DNA from: CAMDPA01 sp965223035
Lineage (GTDB): Bacteria; Pseudomonadota; Alphaproteobacteria; Rhizobiales; Hyphomicrobiaceae
Reading direction: 5' to 3'
DNA: 64,000 bases
NCBI GenBank assembly: GCA_965223035.1
Contig: OZ244980.1
Location: 1,860,001 to 1,924,000, forward strand
Under the pieces are notes generated by a model that worked only from the letters and a program-made list of their open reading frames with translations, did not search any database and was not told the origin of the DNA. Numbering within the stretch: position 1 is the stretch's first letter; each line of letters begins with the position of its first letter. A program made the position numbers and the translations under genes. This document shows positions 25,350-33,445 of the stretch, piece after piece.

Positions 25350-25856
25350 ATGAGCTTTGGTATCACGCGCGCCGGGCACATCGGCATTCACGTCTCCGAA
25401 ATGGACCGCTCCATTGCATTTTACCGCAAAGTGATGGGACTCAAAGTGACTGGACGCTGGGAGCCACCGGCCGCACGCCGGCCGATGTGCTTCATGCGCT
25501 TTGGCGAAATGCACCATGACGTGGTGTTGTTCGGTTTATCTGCAGATGCGACCAAGGATGGTATCGACGCCACCGATTCGGCGAGGCGCACGCAGCCGGG
25601 CCTTCATCATATCGCCTTCGAGATGCCGTCGCGCGAGGATTGGCTGAATTTCATTGACCACGTGCGCAAATGCGAGGTTGAAATCGTCCAGGGCCCGTTG
25701 GTCCACGCGCCTGAAGGTAGCGAGCACCACTTCGTAGGCGGTAGCGGCAGCCATGCCATTTATTTTCTCGATCCCGATGGCAATCGCATCGAGGTTTACT
25801 GTTGGATGATGACTGTCACCGGCAAAAGCCTGGCCGCTCCTGAGCCGGATTTGTAG
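25350..25856 (+). CDS. VOC-superfamily protein, extradiol dioxygenase/glyoxalase-like
   Basis: 168 aa, two beta-alpha-beta-beta-beta units. The opening ITRAGHIGIHVSEMDRSIAFYRKVMGL, the middle PGLHHIAFEMPSREDW and the closing IYFLDPDGNRIEVYCW provide the usual His, His and Glu metal ligands. Single-module size is short for a classical catechol 2,3-dioxygenase (about 300 aa) and fits type I small extradiol enzymes or lyase/isomerase relatives. It lies 162 bp after the TRAP genes, same strand, so it may belong to the same catabolic unit. Confidence 0.8.
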   Translation: MSFGITRAGHIGIHVSEMDRSIAFYRKVMGLKVTGRWEPPAARRPMCFMRFGEMHHDVVLFGLSADATKDGIDATDSARRTQPGLHHIAFEMPSREDWLNFIDHVRKCEVEIVQGPLVHAPEGSEHHFVGGSGSHAIYFLDPDGNRIEVYCWMMTVTGKSLAAPEPDL

Positions 25857-25889
25857 GGTGGCTCGTTAGCTCTTTGAAGCCAGCTCATG

Positions 25890-26062
25890 TCCGCCTTAGG
25901 CGGAATCGCCGTGCTAGAGCAACCTGCCTTTGATCGGAATCGGAACGATCCCGATTAAAGGCGCGAAGATCTAGCCCGGTCCCCAGCCCTTCCACTCAGA
26001 TCATCGTGCCATTGGGCGGCCAGGCGGGGGAGCGGGATGGTTCCATCACACTCTGAAACGTT
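25890..26062 (+). repeat. Family B repeat interrupted by a family A copy
   Basis: The 5' block TCCGCCTTAGGCGGAATCGCC (25890-25913) and the 3' block with CATTGGGCGGCCAGGCGGGGG and GGGATGGTTCCATCACACTC (25975-26062) are the two parts of one B element, separated by the A copy at 25914-25974. Confidence 0.75.
25914..25974 (-). repeat. Family A repeat, hybrid short form, nested in family B
   Basis: CTAGAGCAACCTGCC at one end, GGCGCGAAGATCTAG at the other, with arms CTTTGATCGG and CCGATTAAAGG. It has CTAG at both borders and is inserted between GCCGTG and CCCGG of the surrounding B element. Confidence 0.88.
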
Positions 26063-26064
26063 AT

Positions 26065-26120
26065 CGAGTAAACTGCGATTAATCGGAAGCGAGAGGTTTC
26101 CATCAAACGCAGGTTGCTCA
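26065..26120 (+). repeat. Degenerate family A repeat
   Basis: Weak hairpin around GCGATTAATCGGAAGCG and a right end AAACGCAGGTTGCTCAATG that resembles GGCAGGTTGCTCTAG. It ends 9 bp before the stop codon of the convergent C45 gene. Confidence 0.5.
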
Positions 26121-26128
26121 ATGCGATC

Positions 26129-27400
26129 TTACTTTTCCGTTTCAACAAAGCCTTTTTTAAAGTCAAAACTGCTGTATTTGAAGATATCTGGTGGACCGGC
26201 GGCGATCTGAAGCCGCGGATTGGCTGGATCAAGCTCAATGATAATGCTTTCGAGGGTCGGAAAATTGGGATCAGTCGAATAATTTTTCAGGATCGGCGGA
26301 GTCCGGAAAATCCGACGCGCTTCTCTGGCGTCAATCTTATCGACGCGACCACCTATCATCTCTACCAGCTTAGCTTGCCGCTCCGGGCTCTTTGACGCCT
26401 CTCCAGGCTTCACCCGCGACGTCAATTCAAGCGGGTGGTTAGCATGAGGAATGTATTTCTCCCCATTGTAGCTCTCGTGCACCTTGAAAAAGTCTTTTCC
26501 AGTCTCCACTGACGAGACGCCCGTAGGATCGCCGATAATGTAGTTCATAGGACCGGCATATTTGCCAACACGCTTGACGAATTCGACCGCTTCTTTGCGC
26601 GATTTGCGTTCCAGTATGCCACGCACCACGTAAGGCATCGGCAGGCCCGAAAGGTCACCCGAAAGACGCGATGGCATGATGTTGATCGTACAGCCGACCG
26701 CCGCATTATTAAGCCCGTTGTTCGCAAGCAGCCCGGCAAATGTGAACACGTACGACTCTCGACCGTCACCTTGCTTGACCCGCAGCAGCGTCTGCGTTCG
26801 GTCAAAATACGGTGGCAAATCGTTGTTCTGTCCAATAATGTTGGGCAGCCCCTGCCTTCCATAAACGCCGAAACCAGTGCAAAAGCCGAGCCGATATTTC
26901 TGGATGGTGAAGGAGACGAACTCGTCGAATACATTGTAGGCGTACAGTGTGTTGAAATCAACGTTCGCGCCGAGCGCGATGCCCTGCAGTTCTAGATAAA
27001 GATCAGGGGTATGCTTTTGGATTGCATTAATGAAGTCAGTGCCATGAACAAACTCGGCGACTTCGATCTCCGCATTCTTTTGCTCAAGAGTTTCATTGAC
27101 CCACTGCTTCCAACGCGCGATCCCACTCTGGATAACATATCTGAGTGCTTGCCCATGTTGGAAACCGCGTTCGTAGGGTGTCCCCTGTATGGTGAGAAAA
27201 TAGATGCGATTGTCGATTTTTTGCGCGGGTGATGCAGATGCCTCCGCAAACGCCTTTGGCGCCCGTCCGGTAGCTGCAAGGCTGCCAGCGGCAAGAGCAG
27301 TTGCGGTTACGCCCTTAACGAGGGCGCGCCGGTCCATATGATTTTCGTCATCGGCGTGAACAACAGTCGTGGCATGTTTCTGGTGCATTGGCTTACGCAT
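26129..27400 (-). CDS. Exported C45-family acyltransferase/hydrolase (isopenicillin N acyltransferase fold)
   Basis: 423 aa from ATG 27400 (GGGAG upstream); a GTG at 27442 in the same frame is less likely. A long N-region with MDRRALVKGVTATALAAGSLA looks like a Tat signal. The mature part has the C45 pattern: a helical N-part (GTPYERGFQHGQALRY), then GFCTGFGVYGRQG in which Cys would become the N-terminal nucleophile after self-cleavage, NNDLPPYF, FTFAGLLANNGLNNAAVGCTINIM, and IGDPTGVSSVE. Such Ntn enzymes hydrolyse or transfer acyl groups on amides. The substrate is unknown. It has its own promoter with an operator-like palindrome. Confidence 0.8.
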   Translation of the reverse strand: MRKPMHQKHATTVVHADDENHMDRRALVKGVTATALAAGSLAATGRAPKAFAEASASPAQKIDNRIYFLTIQGTPYERGFQHGQALRYVIQSGIARWKQWVNETLEQKNAEIEVAEFVHGTDFINAIQKHTPDLYLELQGIALGANVDFNTLYAYNVFDEFVSFTIQKYRLGFCTGFGVYGRQGLPNIIGQNNDLPPYFDRTQTLLRVKQGDGRESYVFTFAGLLANNGLNNAAVGCTINIMPSRLSGDLSGLPMPYVVRGILERKSRKEAVEFVKRVGKYAGPMNYIIGDPTGVSSVETGKDFFKVHESYNGEKYIPHANHPLELTSRVKPGEASKSPERQAKLVEMIGGRVDKIDAREARRIFRTPPILKNYSTDPNFPTLESIIIELDPANPRLQIAAGPPDIFKYSSFDFKKGFVETEK

Positions 27401-27494
27401 TGGATTGCTCTCCCGGGGGTTCCAGTTTTCGCACGCATGCACGGCGCCCTGAATGCGAAACGCGCCATATCGCCTGCCGAGTCTGTTCGCACTG

Positions 27495-27523
27495 AGTATA
27501 CTAAGCTGTCAACGTGACAGCAA
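27495..27523 (-). promoter_or_regulatory. Promoter with an internal palindrome, upstream of the C45 gene
   Basis: On the minus strand TTGCTG (27523-27518) and TATACT (27500-27495) are separated by exactly 17 bp. The spacer and -35 edge contain the perfect palindrome CTGTCAACGTGACAG (27506-27520). A protein bound there would block polymerase, so repression is the simple reading. The regulator is not identified. Confidence 0.55.
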
Positions 27524-27734
27524 GTTTAATAGCCGATCGGCTCAGCCGCTTTGCGATTGTTCCACCTGTTGGCGGATATGGGGGCAGAGGACATGTTGAA
27601 ACAATAGCAACGTGACCCAAAAAAACATCTTGGATGCTGAAGTCAGGGGATGGTCTGTCTCAGCTCGACCGCATCCTGCAAAGTCGCAATTTGCCTGACG
27701 CTTCCACTTTGCAGAACGTCTTGCGCTTGGTCGA

Positions 27735-27815
27735 TGATGATCGCTCTGAAAGTGTAGAGCAACTTTCTGCCTTTAATCGGGATCGTTCCGATTCCGATTA
27801 AAGGCAGGTCGCTCT
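27735..27815 (+). repeat. Family A repeat, junction plus right hairpin
   Basis: GATGATCGCTCTGAAAGTG (the composite's internal junction), then GAGCAACTTTCTGCC and the right hairpin ending GGCAGGTCGCTCTTG. The left hairpin is missing. The surrounding 27.4-28.25 kb shows no other convincing gene. Confidence 0.85.
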
Positions 27816-28257
27816 TGCCGGCGGCGTCGACGGGCTCGATATCTCAAAGATTGCCAGCTGCGCCGTCGGCGGTGGAGCCGGCTTCAATAGTGCGGGGGAT
27901 TCTGTCCTGCGCGTCCCAGCTCACCGGATTGGTGCGGCCTTGTCGGTATTCGTGTCAACAGACGGAGCAGCGGATGATGTTAGCACCAGCCTCGAACCCG
28001 GCAGCGATTCCCCTTGCTTCGCTTTCTCTAATCACGGCGATCAAGTGACTTCGACCCGAGGAGTCGGTCAGCGGCTGACCGCCCTTCTCAGGCCGTCCAC
28101 GCCAAAGACCCACTGGGCCGCCTATCAGGCCGCGGCCAAGCCCGTCGGTGGGATACCAATGCCCCACAAGTCCTTGCTGCCTTCGCAGAACTTTCGCCGG
28201 ACGCAAATGCCATTGCCTTCGACGACACCCGCGATCATTCGCCGCCCCGGCCTGCGC

Positions 28258-28920
28258 CTACTTGGCGTTAAGTTGATCGGTCGCGTCAACGCGCTGCATC
28301 ACCCAGCGGACCACCCCGGCGACCCACAAAAAGCCGATGGCACCGCCGAGATAGACATTCATCGTGCCGCCCGGCGCAATCAAGCCGGTCTGTCCAAAGA
28401 CGGTGATCGTCTCAATTGCTTGCTCGACGAAGAAAATGACGCTTAACCACGTGAGCCATCGTGGAATTATCGGCGGCCGACTGAAACCGAGGGCAGCGAC
28501 TGCGATTGCCATGGCAGTCGTTGATCCATTGACCAGCGGCCCCCAAAAGGAGGTGATGTCGAAGAGCGTGCGAGCGGTCGCCGGGCCGAGATCTTGTGGA
28601 TGAAGGGCCAACCCCGCCCAGAACCAGGCTTGAACCTGCGCCGTAAGAGCGAAGCCAAACCCGCCGGCCAAAAAAATGTAGCGATTGGGTTTGGGGAGTA
28701 CGGCAGCGACCTGTCCTGCGAAAATGGCTAGCCCGAGCGAAAAGAACGCGGCGGTCCAAGCATAGATCCGGGCATTGCTTGCGTTGTCGGAAAACCATTG
28801 GACGATCTCTTGACCGCTCGAGTCAACTGTCGGAAATCGACTGCCCAATGCGACAAAACTGCCAACATAAAATGCGCAGGTGGCAAGGATATTGACAAGC
28901 AGGGCACGTGACGGCCTCAT
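28258..28920 (-). CDS. Six-helix membrane protein of unknown function
   Basis: 220 aa from ATG 28920 (GGGAG about 10 bp upstream; a GTG at 28941 is an alternative). Six hydrophobic segments are visible, starting ALLVNILATCAFYVGSFVAL and ending YLGGAIGFLWVAGVVRWVM. The loops hold DSSGQEIVQWFSDNA and HPQDLGPATARTLFDI. The general look is that of DUF4386-like integral membrane proteins, but I do not recognise a defined family. It is transcribed alone. Confidence 0.65.
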   Translation of the reverse strand: MRPSRALLVNILATCAFYVGSFVALGSRFPTVDSSGQEIVQWFSDNASNARIYAWTAAFFSLGLAIFAGQVAAVLPKPNRYIFLAGGFGFALTAQVQAWFWAGLALHPQDLGPATARTLFDITSFWGPLVNGSTTAMAIAVAALGFSRPPIIPRWLTWLSVIFFVEQAIETITVFGQTGLIAPGGTMNVYLGGAIGFLWVAGVVRWVMQRVDATDQLNAK

Positions 28921-29334
28921 GTCCTGAAGCACTCCCAGCACAGGTGTGGTCGTGGCTGGCGACTATCGCCGCAGTTTCGCTCTAAGGTCGAGTACCTTCG
29001 AGGCGCGACTGAGTCATTAGGCCAGCGGCACGAGAAGACCCCTGCGTTCGCAACAGGCGGCCACCAGACAGGCTGAACCGCCCCGATCTCCGGAGGCTGT
29101 GTTGCTTAAGTCAGGCTGCGATTGTCAGCTCCTCCAGGCCGGCGTCGCGGGAGCCGTTGGCCTTCACTGCTGTTTGAGTGGAGCGCCATCGGGGCCATCG
29201 ATTGCGGCTTCCAGCATGACCGGCACCCGCGGCCGAGCAGGGAAGAGACGCCAACAGCGTTTCGGAGCGTGCTGGAACCCTCCGGCTCCCTCGCCCCGCC
29301 CCCATCGCGCAGATGCAGCCGGTGCAGGCGGGCC
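28921..29334. other. Intergenic region, possible decayed integrase upstream part
   Basis: No intact frame or repeat. It would have to contain the N-terminal and middle parts of the tyrosine recombinase whose C-terminus follows, but I cannot recognise them in any frame. Confidence 0.35.
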
Positions 29335-29514
29335 ATGGCCGGCGCGCCGATCGAGGTGATCTCGCGCGCGCTGGGTCATTCTTCGATCGCGGTGACGATG
29401 AAGTACCGCCACGTGGTGCACGATGAGGTGAGCGAGGCGCTCAAGTCGTTCCCGTCGCTGCGGCGGCCGGAAAATGACAACGTTGTTGTCCTCGCAGCGG
29501 AATCAGGGGCTTGA
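29335..29514 (+). pseudogene. C-terminal fragment of a tyrosine recombinase (phage-type integrase)
   Basis: 59 codons from 29335. GAPIEVISRALGHSSIAVTMKYRHVVHDEV is the end of the catalytic domain: the LGHSS motif with the second His, and the nucleophile Tyr in KYRHV. The first Arg and the H-x-x-R box upstream are absent, so the fragment cannot be active. It points toward the tRNA-Thr gene 110 bp away, the usual attachment site for such enzymes. Confidence 0.75.
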
Positions 29515-29624
29515 CCCGTTGCCGGTCAAAGTGACTGGCGTGATGCACGTTCTCCCCCCCCCCCACTGACTGCCCCCACTAAGAATCGCCGGCCGAAAAA
29601 TGCTCGATAACTCTTTGAAATCCT

Positions 29625-29699
29625 TGGTGCCGGCTGAGAGATTTGAACTCCCGACCAACGGTTTACAAAACCGCTGCTCTACCGCTGAGCTAAGCCGGC
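29625..29699 (-). tRNA. tRNA-Thr (TGT)
   Basis: 75 nt with encoded CCA. Acceptor stem GCCGGCT pairs with AGCCGGC; D-arm GCTCAGCGGTAGAGC; anticodon stem GCGGT/ACCGT around loop TTTGTAA giving anticodon TGT; T-arm GGGAGTTCAAATCTCTC. It reads ACA codons. Confidence 0.95.
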
Positions 29700-29914
29700 A
29701 CGGGGATGTGATGGTGGTCCACCAGCCATCACAGCGCGACCTAAAGGACGGCGCGCGGCCTGATCGCCGTGACGAGGTAGCAGGGAATGGCCATCCCGTC
29801 CAGCTGTGGCCATTATTGGCCGCCGTGCCGCGAAGCCCCGGGCCACCGGCATCACCGTCAGCCAAGCGCGACCCAGAGCCCTGCAACAAATACCCCTGAT
29901 CTGAGGTGCGCATG

Positions 29915-31054
29915 TTACGTGCGCACCCCGAGGCGGGCGTACTGAGCTTCCGACATGCCGTAGCTCCATGCCACCGCGGCCCGCGCCGAGCGAATTTCTG
30001 GCGGCACCTGCAAGAAGTAGCGTTGGTACGTCCCATCTGGATGGGGCGTTCCATTCACCACCTCAACCGCCGCCCATGCGTCACCCGCCCACCAGGTTTT
30101 GTGCCACAAGGTGCCGGTCTCGTCCTGAGCGAGACGCGCCGCCCCGCCCATCTCGATAAAGCGTTGTGGCGTGAGGATCTCGATCAAGCAGCGACGCACG
30201 AAAATGTCCCGCTCCTGGTCGATCCGGTCGAGGGTGATCCGCTCCGGTCGCGCTATCACGTCGGCTGGAACCATGATGCCCTTCCAGGCATAGCACGTCC
30301 AACCATCGGGGTAGGCCAGTGCCGGTTCGCTGGGGCCATGCAATCGGCCGCCGGCATCAAACGAAAGCTTGCAGTGTCGTTCGCTCAGCCAGCACACATG
30401 TTCATGGGGGACCACCCAACCTGCATTCATGCCGAGCAGCCGATGGCCTTCCAGCGCCTCGGTTTCAAAGCGCAAGCCGCAGGCGTCGTGCAAGAACGCG
30501 TAGGTCGCAAGCCAGGTTAGCTCGTGCTGACAGTAGCCGCTTTGGCCGAGCGTCAGCCAAGTCCGCACCGAGCGTCTGAGCCGCAGCACCGAAGTCAGCG
30601 CGCGCCAAAGGCCCCGGCCGGCCGAAGGATGGCCGGTGCTGACACCGTTGAGCACGGCCTGCATGACCGCCCGCCCAACGGTGGATGTCTGCAGGCGGCT
30701 GCGCGCGCGCATCTGTTTTCTTGTCTGCGGGCCGAGGCGGGTCGCGATCGTCAGGTCGGCAAACACGCGCTGCCGATCGAACAATGCGGCACGCAGGTTG
30801 GCTCCTCCGCCTCGAACCCGTCGCGAGCGCTCCCAATCACAGGCCAGCTCGATCGGGCCGTTACACCAGACGATGTGCGCAGGTGGCGGACGACCTGCGG
30901 CCCGATAGGCCCGATCGACGCCGGCCTCGGCAGCCGACCGATCGACGGGCGCCGTTGACTGGCAGGCGTCCGTCCATGTTTGCTGGTGGTGATCCAGCTG
31001 TGCGACCTGCTCTGGCGTCAGCTCATCGATCCTAGTCTGCGACGATGCGTGCAT
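29915..31054 (-). CDS. DUF6745-type protein of unknown function
   Basis: 379 aa from ATG 31054; the frame extends upstream but overlaps the partner gene fully there. It opens with LTPEQVAQLDHHQQTWTDAC and VDRAYRAAGRPPPAHIVWCNGPIELA, as in the DUF6745 family, and later has HEHVCWLSERHCKLSFD, GRLHGPSEPALAYPDGWTCYAWKGIMVPADVI and RCLIEILTPQRFIEMGGA. No catalytic motif with known chemistry is visible and there is no signal peptide, so it is cytoplasmic. Its start overlaps the end of the small partner gene by 23 bp. Position next to tRNA-Thr and an integrase fragment suggests arrival on a mobile element. Confidence 0.75.
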   Translation of the reverse strand: MHASSQTRIDELTPEQVAQLDHHQQTWTDACQSTAPVDRSAAEAGVDRAYRAAGRPPPAHIVWCNGPIELACDWERSRRVRGGGANLRAALFDRQRVFADLTIATRLGPQTRKQMRARSRLQTSTVGRAVMQAVLNGVSTGHPSAGRGLWRALTSVLRLRRSVRTWLTLGQSGYCQHELTWLATYAFLHDACGLRFETEALEGHRLLGMNAGWVVPHEHVCWLSERHCKLSFDAGGRLHGPSEPALAYPDGWTCYAWKGIMVPADVIARPERITLDRIDQERDIFVRRCLIEILTPQRFIEMGGAARLAQDETGTLWHKTWWAGDAWAAVEVVNGTPHPDGTYQRYFLQVPPEIRSARAAVAWSYGMSEAQYARLGVRT

Positions 31055-31376
31055 CTCTCGGTTCGAGCTCCCGCTGCCGCCTGATCCGGTAGGTGCCTCT
31101 CGGCAACGTGATGGCATCGTGCTCTTCATGAACGAGGCGCGCAGATGGGGCATCAACACGCACGTGACCCACATAAAGACCATTCGGGATATCGCGGGCC
31201 AGTCCATCGTCGCGGAACATCGTGACCCGATCGAAGATCGCGTGGCGGTGCCCGGTGGTTTCCCCCTCTGCCAGCACAATGGCACCGTCCGCGGCCGCGT
31301 CGATGATCGATCCAGAAAGTGGGCTGTCGGCGACTTTCTCGATCAGAAGATCGCCTTGGGCAAAAAGCGAGGTCAT
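31032..31376 (-). CDS. Small HEEH-motif protein, partner of the DUF6745 gene
   Basis: 114 aa, ATG 31376 with AAGGAC upstream. It has a beta-rich, cupin-like look: QGDLLIEKV, VLAEGETTGHRHAIFD, ARLVHEEHDAITLPRGTYRIRRQRELEP. The His pairs TGHRH and HEEH could bind a metal. I recall short proteins of this pattern beside DUF6745 genes in other bacteria, without an assigned function. The 23-bp overlap with the next gene implies coupled translation and a joint role. Confidence 0.7.
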   Translation of the reverse strand: MTSLFAQGDLLIEKVADSPLSGSIIDAAADGAIVLAEGETTGHRHAIFDRVTMFRDDGLARDIPNGLYVGHVRVDAPSARLVHEEHDAITLPRGTYRIRRQRELEPRDARIVAD

Positions 31377-32294
31377 GGTTTCGTCCTTTCACGGTTCGTG
31401 ATGACTAGCTTCACCGCTTGCGGCTGTGACGTGGTCCCGGGGCGGACCGCCACCGGGGGGAGCGTGTGGACGCTGACGCGTGGGCGGGGCCGTCAGTCTT
31501 GCCCCGCGACGGCAAACCGTCGTGACACCACAACTGCGAAGCCCACTGCCTGTGAGCTGCGCAGGCAGCGGCGACTAAGCCGGCCGTCGCTCGCAGGTCT
31601 GTGATCGACTGCAACCATCTGTGCTCAATCTGTTTCGTCTGGCTCGGTCGCCACCGATGCTCCGTGGTCGGACCGGCTTAATCGGACCGGCTTGGTCGAA
31701 CCGGATTACCGAATCGGCAAGATGTTGCACGTCTTTTCGCGCGTGCCGAAATTGAGCCGTTACCGACCGACAATTGCGATGAACCTCGCCTGTCCGGGAG
31801 GCGTCGCCGACCCAGATCGTGGACCTTTCTATGTTGGCCCGCTAGCGCCTGCTTCGATGATCAGCATCAGCCGACGCTCTCTTATCAATATCGGCTCGAT
31901 TAACGTCATAGGCCAAAAGAACCTCCGTTGTTGGCCCCCAGCCCGATGCTCTTTTTACCGCCGAACAAGACCATAGTATAGCAAAAGACGACCTACAACT
32001 TATCACATTAAAAATTTTTTGATGAGCTCATCGATCGGCTCCGAACCAGGTGCGGGCTTGGGCGGGGCATTGCGATGGCAGCGATCCGGCGTCCGGATGA
32101 CCAATGTACGCAGAGTGTCTGTTGGCGGGAGGGTGCTCCAAATGGGCTTGCTGGCCGGCTTTGCCGGTCGTAGGCTGTGATCGATCACGGTCGATGGTGA
32201 AGATCGGCGCGCACGGCGAGCGTAACGTTGCTCATCGGCATGTCCTTCGCCAACCATGCGGCCAGGTAGCGCAGCGATACACAGAGGTCGACCC
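31377..32294. other. Long intergenic region with a short tandem repeat
   Basis: 918 bp without a convincing gene. It includes three 14-bp units of the form CGGACCGGCTTAAT (31669-31710) and an AT-rich block around 31975-32025 with the palindrome GATGAGCTCATC. A minus-strand frame ending at 32003 (ending EPIDELIKKFLM) is open but has no clear start or family. Confidence 0.4.
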
Positions 32295-33350
32295 ATGCAA
32301 CCGCTTCGCAGATGGCCGTTGAACGCGTGGTACGTCGCGGCCTGGAAGCACGAGGTCGGCGCGCGCGACCTATTGGCGCGCCTGGTCTGCAATCAGCCCG
32401 TCGTGCTTTGGCGGCAGGCGGACGGATCGATCGCCGCACTTGAAGACGCCTGCTGGCATCGCCAGCTGCCGCTCTCGTTGGGTTGGCTGGAGGGTGATCA
32501 GGTCGTGTGCCGCTATCATGGCCTGGCATTCGACGGCAAAGGCCAATGCACGCGGATGCCGTCCCAGGATGGGCTGAACCCGGCGGCGCGCGTGCGCGCG
32601 TTTCCGGCTGTCGAGCGGCATCGTTTTGTCTGGATCTGGCCGGGCGATCCTGAACGCGCAGATCCGGCACGCGTCCCCGATATGCATTGGAATGACGATC
32701 CCGAATGGGATGGCGACGGGAAAACCATGTTCGCAAAATGCGACTACCGGCTGTTTGTCGACAATTTGATGGATCTGACGCACGAAACCTTCGTCCACGC
32801 GACTAGCATCGGTAACAAGCATGTGGCGGAATCGCCCATGACGACAGTGCACGACGAGCGCACCGTCACGTCGACCCGCTGGATGACGGACATCGAGGCG
32901 CCGCCATTCTGGCGTGCCCAATTGGGTCGACCCGGCAACGTCGATCGCTGGCAGATCATTCACTTTGAGGCGCCTTGTACCATCGTGCTCGACGTCGGGG
33001 TGGCCCCAACCGGCACCGGCGCGCCGCAAGGGGATCGCTCCAAGGGCGTGAACGGCCGGGTCTTGAACACCATAACGCCGGAGACGGACACCACGTGTAT
33101 GTATTTTTGGTCGCTCATGCGCAACTACAGGCTTCGCGACCAATCGCTGACGACGCAGCTGCGGGAGGCCAATGCAAAGATCTTTGTCGAGGATCAGATC
33201 GTGGTCGAAGCGCAGCAGCGCATGCTTGACGCGGATCCTGAGCGGCCGCTGCGCAATATCAACATCGATGCCGGATCAATGCGGGCACGTCGCATCATTA
33301 GCGACATGATCGCCGCCGAGTCGGCCCCATCGGCAAAAGCCGAAACCTAA
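32295..33350 (+). CDS. Rieske non-haem iron oxygenase, VanA-like oxygenase component
   Basis: 351 aa, ATG 32295 with AGAGG upstream. Rieske ligands: CWHRQLPLSLGWLEGDQVVCRYHGLAF. Mononuclear iron site: DNLMDLTHETFVHA. The C-terminal domain has FEAPCTIVLDVGVAP and ITPETDTTCMYFWSLMRN, as in vanillate demethylase and related aromatic-acid oxygenases. It is distinct from the copy at 19067. A ferredoxin reductase subunit (VanB) is not seen, so it needs a partner elsewhere. It stands alone between a gene-free stretch and the CBS gene. Confidence 0.88.
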   Translation: MQPLRRWPLNAWYVAAWKHEVGARDLLARLVCNQPVVLWRQADGSIAALEDACWHRQLPLSLGWLEGDQVVCRYHGLAFDGKGQCTRMPSQDGLNPAARVRAFPAVERHRFVWIWPGDPERADPARVPDMHWNDDPEWDGDGKTMFAKCDYRLFVDNLMDLTHETFVHATSIGNKHVAESPMTTVHDERTVTSTRWMTDIEAPPFWRAQLGRPGNVDRWQIIHFEAPCTIVLDVGVAPTGTGAPQGDRSKGVNGRVLNTITPETDTTCMYFWSLMRNYRLRDQSLTTQLREANAKIFVEDQIVVEAQQRMLDADPERPLRNINIDAGSMRARRIISDMIAAESAPSAKAET

Positions 33351-33445
33351 AACTCTTTTTTCACAGTGCTGGCCGGGCCTTCCTCGGCTCCGCCTTGATC
33401 CAAATCAAACAGAGCGCGCAGTGATGGCGGTTACTAGATCGCGTT

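Noticed and set aside
27940..28446. Plus-strand open frame of 168 codons
   Set aside because: Overlaps the end of the minus-strand membrane protein, has no recognisable domain and its amino acid pattern is not protein-like.
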